DNA of 64,000 nucleotides from Runella aurantiaca (lineage in GTDB: Bacteria; Bacteroidota; Bacteroidia; Cytophagales; Spirosomataceae), in NCBI RefSeq assembly GCF_003339505.1, contig NZ_QPIW01000004.1, positions 62,001-126,000 on the forward strand. The letters are read 5' to 3'. The notes beneath the pieces were generated by a model. The model was not told the origin of the DNA and did not search any database. It worked only from the letters and a program-made list of their open reading frames with translations. A program made the position numbers and the translations under genes. This document shows, one piece after another, positions 42,648-51,100 of this stretch (position 1 is its first letter; each line of letters starts with the position of its first letter).

Positions 42648-44195
42648 ATGAAACATCTTCTAACAATTCTATGCGGTATTTTTCTGTTTGTTTCAAGCAC
42701 GGTCTTTGCCCAAAACAAAGTAACCCTCAGCGGTGATCTAGGGAAACATACCATTAACAAACACATCTACGGGCATTTTGCCGAACACCTCGGCAAGTGC
42801 ATCTACGGTGGTTTTTACGTGGGAGAAAACAATACCAAAATTCCGAACAAAGATGGCGTGCGGATGGACGTGGTCAATGCGCTGAAAAAGATGAAAATCC
42901 CCAATCTGCGCTGGCCGGGAGGCTGTTTTGCCGATACCTACCAATGGAAAGACGGCATCGGTCCCAAAGCAAACCGCCCTAAAATTGTAAACGTGTGGTG
43001 GGGAAATGTAACCGAAGACAACAGCTTTGGTACGCACGATTTTCTCAATATGTGTGAGTTGATTGGAACCGAACCTTATCTGGCAGGGAACGTCGGTAGC
43101 GGAACGGTAAAGGATTTAGCAGATTGGGTGCAGTATGTCAACTTCAAAGGCGTGAGTCCGATGTCGGATTTACGGGCAAAAAATGGCCGCGAGAATCCTT
43201 GGAAAGTGCGGTATTGGGGCGTAGGCAACGAAGCTTGGGGCTGCGGCGGCAATATGAAACCCGACTACTACGCCAACATTTACCGTCAGTACGCTACCTT
43301 TATGAATGCTTCGTTTGAAAATAACGAACGTCTGTTTCGGATTGCTTCGGGTGCCAGCGACAACGACTATAATTGGACAGAGACGCTCATGCGGGAGATT
43401 CCGCATAATATGCTCGAAGGAATAGCGATGCACCATTATTCGGTGATTGACTGGAAGCAAAAAGGCCCTTCAACTACATTTACCGAAGAGTTGTATTTCA
43501 AAACCATGAAAGAGGCGCTGTTGATGGATGAGCTTGTCAAACGCCACAGCACCATCATGGACAAATACGACCCGGCGAAGAAAGTAGCGTTGGTTGTGGA
43601 CGAATGGGGCGGTTGGTACGACGTAGAACCCGGCACCAACCCGGGCTTTTTGTTCCAACAGAACACCATGCGTGATGCCGTTTTGGCAGGGGCTACGCTC
43701 AATATTTTCCACAAATATTGCGAACGCGTTCGTATGGCCAACTTAGCGCAGGTGGTCAATGTGTTGCAATCGGTGATTTTGACCAACGAAGAAAAAATGA
43801 TTCTGACACCTACCTACCACGTATTGGAAATGTACAACGTCCACCAAGATGCGACGATGTTGCCCGTGGAGGTTCAGTCAAATGATTACACGTTTGGCAA
43901 TGAAAAATTACCCGCGATTTCGGTTTCAGCATCGCGCGATAAAAATGGCGCGGTTCACGTTTCTTTGGTCAACATTGACCCAAATAAAGCGCAGGAAATC
44001 ACCATCAACGTCACAGGGGTAAATGCCTCAGGCGTGACGGGTCGTATTCTTACTTCTACCAAAGTACAGGATTACAATACCTTTGAAAATCCCAGTAAAA
44101 TTCAGCCAGCGACCTTTAGCGGGGCAAGCCTGAAAAATAATACGCTAACGGTCAAATTGCCACCCGTAGCGGTGGTGGTGTTGGAATTGAAATAG
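42648..44195 (+). CDS. Secreted GH51 alpha-L-arabinofuranosidase
   Basis: 515 residues from the ATG at 42648, with signal peptide MKHLLTILCGIFLFVSSTVFA. GH51 motifs: HFAEHLGKCIYGGFYVG, RWPGGCFADTYQW, catalytic acid/base Glu in GVGNEAWGCGG and nucleophile Glu in VVDEWGGWYD; C-terminal beta domain from about 400. Releases L-arabinose from arabinan, arabinoxylan or arabinogalactan in the periplasm. Its position inside the ara operon links sugar release with uptake and catabolism. Confidence 0.95.
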   Translation: MKHLLTILCGIFLFVSSTVFAQNKVTLSGDLGKHTINKHIYGHFAEHLGKCIYGGFYVGENNTKIPNKDGVRMDVVNALKKMKIPNLRWPGGCFADTYQWKDGIGPKANRPKIVNVWWGNVTEDNSFGTHDFLNMCELIGTEPYLAGNVGSGTVKDLADWVQYVNFKGVSPMSDLRAKNGRENPWKVRYWGVGNEAWGCGGNMKPDYYANIYRQYATFMNASFENNERLFRIASGASDNDYNWTETLMREIPHNMLEGIAMHHYSVIDWKQKGPSTTFTEELYFKTMKEALLMDELVKRHSTIMDKYDPAKKVALVVDEWGGWYDVEPGTNPGFLFQQNTMRDAVLAGATLNIFHKYCERVRMANLAQVVNVLQSVILTNEEKMILTPTYHVLEMYNVHQDATMLPVEVQSNDYTFGNEKLPAISVSASRDKNGAVHVSLVNIDPNKAQEITINVTGVNASGVTGRILTSTKVQDYNTFENPSKIQPATFSGASLKNNTLTVKLPPVAVVVLELK

Positions 44196-44207
44196 CACTC
44201 AAAAACC

Positions 44208-44906
44208 ATGTATAAATCATTACAACAAGAATGTTACGAAGCCAATATGCAGCTGCCAAAGCTGGGATTGGTGCTGTTTACGTTTGGTAACGTAAGCGCC
44301 GTAGACCGCGACAAAGCTGTTTTTGCCATCAAACCCAGCGGCGTACCGTATGAGTTTTTGAAACCCGAAGACATCGTCATCATGGACTACGATGCCAAAG
44401 TGGTAGAAGGAACAATGCGCCCGTCGTCGGATACAAAAACGCACGCGTTGCTCTACAAGACTTGGGACGACATCGGCGGAATCACGCACACGCACAGCAC
44501 CTACGCGGTGGCGTGGGCGCAGGCGGGACTGGATATTCCCATTTTTGGCACTACCCACGCCGACCATACGCACCAAGATATTCCGTGTGCGCCCGTATTG
44601 TCGGACGAAATGATTCAGGGGGATTATGAGTACGAAACGGGTAATCAAATCTTTGGAGTGTTTGACGCCCGTAAATTGTCGCACAAAGAAATGGAAATGG
44701 TACTGCTGCAAAATCACGGGCCGTTTACGTGGGGCAAGACCGCCGAGAAGTCGGTGTACAACGCGGCGGTGCTGGAAGAAGTAGCCCGTATGGCGTACCT
44801 GACGCTGCAAATCAATCCCCAAACGCCACGCATTAAAGACACGTTGCGTATGAAACATTTTGAACGCAAACACGGCAAAAATGCCTACTACGGGCAAGGA
44901 TGTTAA
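44208..44906 (+). CDS. araD: L-ribulose-5-phosphate 4-epimerase AraD
   Basis: 232 residues of the class II aldolase family. Start LQQECYEANMQLPKLGLVLFTFGNVSAVD, zinc ligands in THTHSTYAVAW and later His (LLQNHGPFTWG), and SGVPYEFL. Converts L-ribulose 5-phosphate to D-xylulose 5-phosphate, which enters the pentose phosphate pathway. 12 bp after the GH51 gene. Confidence 0.96.
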   Translation: MYKSLQQECYEANMQLPKLGLVLFTFGNVSAVDRDKAVFAIKPSGVPYEFLKPEDIVIMDYDAKVVEGTMRPSSDTKTHALLYKTWDDIGGITHTHSTYAVAWAQAGLDIPIFGTTHADHTHQDIPCAPVLSDEMIQGDYEYETGNQIFGVFDARKLSHKEMEMVLLQNHGPFTWGKTAEKSVYNAAVLEEVARMAYLTLQINPQTPRIKDTLRMKHFERKHGKNAYYGQGC

Positions 44907-44911
44907 ATGAT

Positions 44912-44981
44912 TTTGTCATTCCGGAGGAATCTATTTTGTATACATTGATTCGGTGCTTTTAGATTCTTTCAGCATGACAAA
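44912..44981. repeat. 22-bp imperfect palindrome (REP-like)
   Basis: Arms 44912-44933 and 44960-44981 are reverse complements apart from 4 positions, around a 26-nt loop. The right arm (TAGATTCTTTCAGCATGACA) is nearly the same as 31811-31832. It lies between araD and the symporter and may stabilise the mRNA end. Confidence 0.65.
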
Positions 44982-45062
44982 GAAATGAATGGAATAAAAA
45001 ATAAAGTATAATTAAAAAATATGTCGATTATTGATTTTTAATTCTTGCAACCCTCGCTTCCT

Positions 45063-46718
45063 ATGACCCTTGGACTTGAAACCCTTGATTACGTTATCTT
45101 CCTCATTTATTTTGTGATTGTGTCGAGCTACGGCTATTGGGTATATAAACACAAAGGAAAACAGACCGCCGATTCCAAAGACTTTTTTCTGGCCGAAGGC
45201 TCCCTCACTTGGTGGGCTATCGGGGCTTCCATCATCGCATCCAATATCTCGGCCGAGCAGTTTATCGGAATGAGCGGACAAGCCTTTCAGTTGGGCATTG
45301 CCATTTCGGTCTATGAATTGTTGGGCGGTGTAGCGCTCATTATTGTGGCCGTGTATTTTCTGCCGATGTACCTCAACAACAAGATTTACACCATGCCGCA
45401 ATTTCTCGCCAAACGCTACAATGAGCGACTAGCGACGATTATGGCGGTGTTTTGGCTGTTTCTCTACATTTTCGTCAACCTCACATCCATCATTTACCTC
45501 GGTGCGTTGAGCTTAGAAAAAATGACGGGCTTCGCCTTCATGCCTTGTGCTATCTTCCTGACCACCTTTGCCGTTATCATCACCCTTGGAGGTATGAAAG
45601 TAATCGGCTATACCGATGTGATTCAGGTGGTTTGTTTGATTTTTGGTGGTTTGGCTACGACGTATCTGGCGTTGGATTTACTTTCCGATAAAGTCGGTAC
45701 AGGTTCGGGGGTGTTGGAAGGATTGAGCTTGATTCGTGAAAAAGCTGACAGTCACCTGCACATGATTTTCTCGCCCGGTCAGTACCAAGTCCACGACGGG
45801 CGCGGTGGGTTTATTGATGCTTATAATCAGTTGCCGGGCATCATGATGTTTATCATCGGCGGGCAGTGGGTCAACAACCTCAACTATTTTGGCTGTAACC
45901 AATACATGACCCAACGCGCGCTTGGCGCTGACATCAATACGGCCCGTAACGGTGTTTTGTTCGCGGCATTTCTGAAAATGATGATGCCGTTCATCGTGGT
46001 TTTGCCCGGTTTGGCGGCGTACGTGTTGTTTCAGGAAAACGCCGATGCGTCGATTGTCAACGGCATTACCCAAAACGGCATCGTAAAACCTGACAATGCG
46101 TATCCAGTCTTATTGAATTTACTCCCAGTAGGCTTAAAAGGCTTGGCCTTTGCGGCCCTGACGGCAGCGATTGTAGCGAGTTTAGCGGGCAAAGCCAACA
46201 GCATCTCGACCATCTACATGCTCGATATTCACAATAAATTTTTCAACAAAAACCTTACCGAAAAACAAACCGTTTGGACGGGGCGCGTGGCCATTGTTGT
46301 GGCCTTTATCATTGCCTTGATGGTGAGCCCGTTGCTGGCCAATTTCGGACAGGCATTTGAATATATTCAGGTGTACACGGGCTACATTTCGCCGGGGATT
46401 CTGAGCATTTTCTTGCTGGGCTTCTTCTGGAAAAAAGCGACCGCCAACGGTGCTTTGGCGGCGGCGGTGTTGAGTATTGCGTTGTCGGCGGTGATTGAGA
46501 ATTTGTACCCTGCCTTCCCGTTCCTCAACCGTATGGGCGTAGTGTTCTGGATTTGTTCAGCCGTACACGTAGCCATCAGCTTGTCGCAATCCAAAGGTAA
46601 AAATCAACCCAACGCCTTCGAGGTGCGCCCCGAATGGTTTAAGGTCACGCCTACATTCCGCTACGGCGCCATCGCGGTAATTGCGGCGTTTAGCTTGATT
46701 TACTGGATTTTCTGGTAG
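45063..46718 (+). CDS. Sodium/solute symporter, probable arabinose uptake
   Basis: 551 residues from ATG 45063 (frame opens at TTG 45045). SSS-family layout of about 14 TM helices with NISAEQFIGMSGQAFQLG, FWLFLYIFVNLTSIIYLG and the sugar-symporter NYFGCNQYMTQRALGA-like loop. Imports a sugar with Na+. Position as last gene of the ara operon indicates arabinose; the operon has a terminator after it. Confidence 0.92.
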   Translation: MTLGLETLDYVIFLIYFVIVSSYGYWVYKHKGKQTADSKDFFLAEGSLTWWAIGASIIASNISAEQFIGMSGQAFQLGIAISVYELLGGVALIIVAVYFLPMYLNNKIYTMPQFLAKRYNERLATIMAVFWLFLYIFVNLTSIIYLGALSLEKMTGFAFMPCAIFLTTFAVIITLGGMKVIGYTDVIQVVCLIFGGLATTYLALDLLSDKVGTGSGVLEGLSLIREKADSHLHMIFSPGQYQVHDGRGGFIDAYNQLPGIMMFIIGGQWVNNLNYFGCNQYMTQRALGADINTARNGVLFAAFLKMMMPFIVVLPGLAAYVLFQENADASIVNGITQNGIVKPDNAYPVLLNLLPVGLKGLAFAALTAAIVASLAGKANSISTIYMLDIHNKFFNKNLTEKQTVWTGRVAIVVAFIIALMVSPLLANFGQAFEYIQVYTGYISPGILSIFLLGFFWKKATANGALAAAVLSIALSAVIENLYPAFPFLNRMGVVFWICSAVHVAISLSQSKGKNQPNAFEVRPEWFKVTPTFRYGAIAVIAAFSLIYWIFW

Positions 46719-46746
46719 AGAATACCTTTAAATAAAATTCAATGGA

Positions 46747-46780
46747 GGGGGTAGCTGACGAAGCTACCCCCTTTTGTTTT
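46747..46780 (+). terminator. Terminator of the ara operon
   Basis: GGGGGTAGCT (46747-46756) / AGCTACCCCC (46762-46771), loop GACGA, then TTTTGTTTT. Confidence 0.92.
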
Positions 46781-46825
46781 ATCAATATATTTGTTGTATA
46801 AATCATCATTAAAAAAACGAAAAAG

Positions 46826-47593
46826 TTGGGTATTGTTATGATTGCAAGCAGTGTTGTCGTGTACGTTCTTGAGGTAAGGTTTGACTATAACGGCAAAGAA
46901 GAGGCTCTGTATCCCGTTATATTAAAGAACAAACACCAAATGATATTGGTAGATTGCGGTTATGCTGGATTTTTGCCGCTCATTGAAGATGCGGCCCAGA
47001 AACAGGGCCTATCACTTCAAGAACTGACGGGCGTTTTTATCACCCATCACGATATCGACCACTTAGGGGGCTTGGCGGAATTGAAAAATAGCTATCCTGC
47101 CTTGGCCGTGTATGCGCCCGTCATTGAGGCTTCTTATATCAGTGGTAAAGAAAAATCGGTACGTTTGATGCAGGCTGAAAGCTTGTTTGAGTCCTTGCCC
47201 GAAAACCAGAAATCGGGAGCTTTGTATTTTCAGGAGATGTTGAAAAATGTGCAAAGTGTTGAGGTGGATGCCGTGTTTACGGAAGGTGAAACCTTTATGG
47301 AGGGCGTGAAAATTATAAATACTCCTGGCCACATGCCGGGGCATGTGTCGATTTACTTACCAGAAAACCAAACGCTCATTGCGGCAGATGCATTGGTAAT
47401 TGAGCATGATGAATTTGAAATCGCCAATCCCGCTTTTACCCTCGATTTAGGGGCTGCGGTGGAGTCCGTAAAAAAGCTAAAGCGTTTGCAAATCAAGCGG
47501 ATGATTTGTTATCATGGCGGTGTTACGGAAGAGGGAATTGACGCGAAATTGGCAAAATTAATTTCACGCTATCCCCGTCCCCCAGTTCTCTGA
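46826..47593 (+). CDS. MBL-fold metallo-hydrolase
   Basis: 255 residues. Metal motif ITHHDIDHLGG (HHxxDH as HHDIDH), then Gly-rich INTPGHMPGHVSIY, AADALVIEH and final CYHGG. Short hydrophobic N-terminus (IVMIASSVVVYVLEV) could anchor it. Substrate unknown; glyoxalase II/lactonase-like group. Its 3' end abuts the left copy of the surface-gene repeat (SRYPRPPVL stop, then TCAGGCCGC), which may have changed its last residues. Confidence 0.82.
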   Translation: MGIVMIASSVVVYVLEVRFDYNGKEEALYPVILKNKHQMILVDCGYAGFLPLIEDAAQKQGLSLQELTGVFITHHDIDHLGGLAELKNSYPALAVYAPVIEASYISGKEKSVRLMQAESLFESLPENQKSGALYFQEMLKNVQSVEVDAVFTEGETFMEGVKIINTPGHMPGHVSIYLPENQTLIAADALVIEHDEFEIANPAFTLDLGAAVESVKKLKRLQIKRMICYHGGVTEEGIDAKLAKLISRYPRPPVL

Positions 47594-47632
47594 AAGTCAG
47601 GCCGCTACACAGGGCTGTAATTAAAGCACAGC

Positions 47633-47681
47633 AAAAAAGTCATTACAGGCGATTTATACACTCGCCTGTAATGACTTTTTT
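47633..47681. terminator. 20-bp hairpin, loop orientation A
   Basis: Arms 47633-47652 and 47662-47681 are perfect 20-bp complements (AAAAAAGTCATTACAGGCGA). Loop 47653-47661 reads TTTATACAC, the reverse complement of the loop in the right copy. Confidence 0.92.
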
Positions 47682-47699
47682 GCTGCCCACTGCCCACTC

Positions 47700-47774
47700 A
47701 CTCTGCACTTGCATCCTGCTCATGGATCGTTTCTATGAGTTTTTGCAGGGCGGTGTGCCGTTCAGGGGAGCTTT
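47700..47774 (-). pseudogene. ppk2 3' fragment
   Basis: Duplicated last 25 codons of ppk2 (ending HEQDASAE) within the left repeat. After 47774 the homology stops. The following 47775-48100 is AT-rich with no gene, apart from the leader of the surface gene. Confidence 0.8.
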
Positions 47775-48100
47775 TTTGTATGAATGCAGAGCCAGGTTTT
47801 GGCATTTTAGTAGAGAAATGAATAATCATGGCAATCCAAAGTATTGAAATTTATTGATTATCAGTATGTTGTTTATTGGGTTGCAGGAGAGGTGATTTCT
47901 TTTGTTTTTTTACTCTATGAGGTGGTTTTTATGTTTGAAGTTATCGCTTTTATTAATGATGAGTAGACTGGGTGGAAAAATAGGTGCCCTTTGAGGAGAA
48001 TTTTAAAAAATAAGTATCTATTTGCAGTTTCATCCGTCTAACTTTTACCTTTTACAGGTGTCTTGCCTTCCACCTAAAGCCGATTTACAGTTATTTTCGC

Positions 48101-51100
48101 ATGCAAAAATTTTCTATCTACTGCCTCATTTTCTTTGTTGTTTTTACCGCCGCTGCCCAGGAAAAAACGTCTGTTAATGTTCAGCTCAGCCTTGAGAATC
48201 TTACGGGCTCCCCCTATTTCTGCGACGGCAGCCAAATGACCCTCGTGGCTACTCCCGTCGAGCCAGGATTTTCCTACCAATGGTTTTTAGACGGTCAACC
48301 AGTGGAAACGACGGTTACCAATACTTTGCCGGTGCGCAGGGCTGGAAACTATTCAGTGACGGTCAGTAATGCTGAAAAGACTGGGACTTCTCCCAAAGTA
48401 CGCGTAGAAGCTTGCCCAGACAACAGTGCCGAGTTGGCGGCGATTTGGGCGCAAGCGTTAAAAGACGAAAAGGCAAAGCCTCCCAAGGAAACGCTGTCTA
48501 CTTTTACCGCGACGATTTCATCCGTAAATCCCATTTTGTGCAACGGCAATACCTCTGCCACGCTGGTGGCGCAACCGCAGGGTGCACAGTACACCTACCA
48601 ATGGCAATACGCTTCCTGCCTGAACTGTACCTACTCCAATCAATCAGGCCAAACAAATGACACGCTCATAACGAGCACAACGGGTTTTTATAGAGTACTC
48701 GTGAGGGAAGGCATCACCACCACGACTGCCAATCCGTACCGGGTAGCTCAATACCCTTATGCAATACTCACAGACCCAAACAACGAGCCTAGCGGAATCG
48801 TCAATGTAACACCGGGCCAAAGTGCCTCATTGAAGGTGACCTTTACGGGGACCGGCCCTTTTTATTTTGCGTACAATGACGGAACCACTAATAAATTTTT
48901 AAGTAACATAACTACAAATCCTTATACATTGGTCGTTACTCCTGACCAAAACAGTCGTTATAAACTGACAAACGTTGGCAGTAATTCTTGTGGTTCCTCT
49001 GGCAACGATTTGGTTGGGAGTGTCAGAGTGGTTGTAGATGCCACTACATCCGTTACTTTACAGTCCCCAAGCAGTTTGAATGTATGTGCTGGGAGTACCA
49101 TCGAAATCCCTTATACTACCGTAGGCACATGGTCTGGACCGAAAAATTTTACGCTCAACCTCATCAACGAACAGGATGGTTCGACAATCAGCACTCAATT
49201 TGGACAATCAGGCAATCCACTGTATGTCACCATTCCGACCTTTGTGACTCCTTCCAACCAATACCGAGTGGCAGTTTTGCCCGTTGTACCTGCTAGCGTA
49301 GCTGGACCTGTTGTAAGCCCTTATGTTTTGACCGTCAATAGCATTGGCTGTAATCCTAAGCCTATTCTTTACATATCTCCTTCAAATCCTGGCTGTAGTT
49401 CAGTTTACCTTGGCGTTTCTATTTTCCTTTCTGGCGGCACCAATAATTATCAATGGTTTCGTGACGGTGCCCCTATCCCCAATGCCACATCATCCAGCTT
49501 TGAGGCGTACGAATCGGGAGATTATTACGTAAAAGTGACCAACGCAGCGGCTAATTACGTAGATTCCTCGGCGGTACAGACGATTACGTTGCTGGCAGCA
49601 CCCGTCACGGTCACTTCTCCCAACACCGTACTGTGCGGGAGCAATACCTCTGTGGTATTGACGGCCACAACGAGCACAACGGGCGGCACGTGGCAATGGT
49701 ACAAAAGCGGGGTTCCGATTTCGGGGGCGGTCAGTGCTACCTATACGGCCACAACGACGGGCAATTATCAGGCAGAATACAGTAAAGGTGGTTGCACGGC
49801 ATCCGGTTCCATTAATGTGAACAATTATAACACGGCGACCCTCACCACAATGTCAGGCGGCAGCTCTCAGGTGATTGCTCCTGGCACCACGGCTCAACTG
49901 AAAGCCACTTTTACGGGGCAGGGTCCGTGGAAATTTGATTTGTATGACGGGTCCGATTATAAAAGTATGTCAGCGACTGCTAATCCGCACCTCATAACGG
50001 TTCAGCCCGAACAGAACCGAAACTATTATCTTACTGGTATTGTATCGAATAACTGCACCAATAACAGCAGCAGCGGTTCCGTAACTATCGTGGTGGATCC
50101 TACTACTTCATTGACATTGACTGCGCTGGCCAGTCTGAACGTATGTGCGGGCAGTACCATTGATATCCCGTACACTACTGCTGGAACATGGAACATTGAC
50201 CGAAAGTTGTACGTAGAATTGACAGATGCCAATAACAACTATGTATCAAACAGTTATGAGGGTTATTTTTCACAAAACCCCATTCGCTATAGGCTTCCGA
50301 CGGCATTACCCCTTAATGCAACCTACAGGGTCAGGGTAACTTCAATCTTACCTTACTCTGGCGCTGTCACGAGCAGTTATCAATTGACGGTCACGGGTAC
50401 CGGGTGTCCGCCGTCCGCTACGATTCGGAATAGCAGTTCGTCCGTACAGTGTGCCGGTGTACCGTTGAATGCCTATCCGACCGGTAGCAATTATACTTAT
50501 CAATGGTTCCGAAACGGAAGCAGTATTTCAGGGGCAACGGGCAGTTACTATTATGCTCCTCAGACGGGGGCCTATACAGTACAGGTAGCCAATGCAGCTA
50601 TTGGCTACAATTCTACCTCTGCCACTATTTCTGTGGAGGTGACAATGCCGCCAGTGAGCATTTCGCCTACGAACGGCGCGGTTTGCAATGGAGGCACAGT
50701 AACCTTAAATGCCACCCCTGCAGATGCCGCTGTATATGATTATCAGTGGTATTATCAGCCTTCTAACGGAAACACCTATTCGTTGATCAGCGATGCCGGT
50801 TCGGCAAGTTATGCGGCAAGTGCCGTGGGGGATTATTATGTCGTGGTTACTCAAAAAACAGGGAATTGCTCTGTAAGTTCTTCCTCAATTTCCCTTAAGA
50901 ACAGTGGAACGGCAACGCTTACGAATGCTAATGGTACTACCTCTGACGTGGTCATTTCTCCCGGCCAAACGGTTCCGTTGACGGTGACCATGACTGGGCA
51001 GTCTCCTTTTGTTTTTCAGTACTCTGACGGAACTTACCGTCGGCGCGTTACCACCAACAATTCAACGTATACGCTCAATGTAACGCCGGAACAAAATCGG

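Larger units (their letters stand above)
47597..47774. repeat. Left direct repeat: surface-gene tail plus ppk2 tail
   Basis: 178 bp matching 53035-53234. It holds the last eight codons of a surface-protein gene (QAATQGCN stop, against QAAIQGCN), the terminator hairpin, two units of a 7-bp repeat, and the final 25 codons of ppk2 on the minus strand (about 47700-47774). The partner gene bodies are missing, so it is a recombination scar. Confidence 0.85.

Noticed and set aside
47775-48100. A second short gene upstream of the giant protein
   Set aside because: No open frame of reasonable length; AT-rich leader only.
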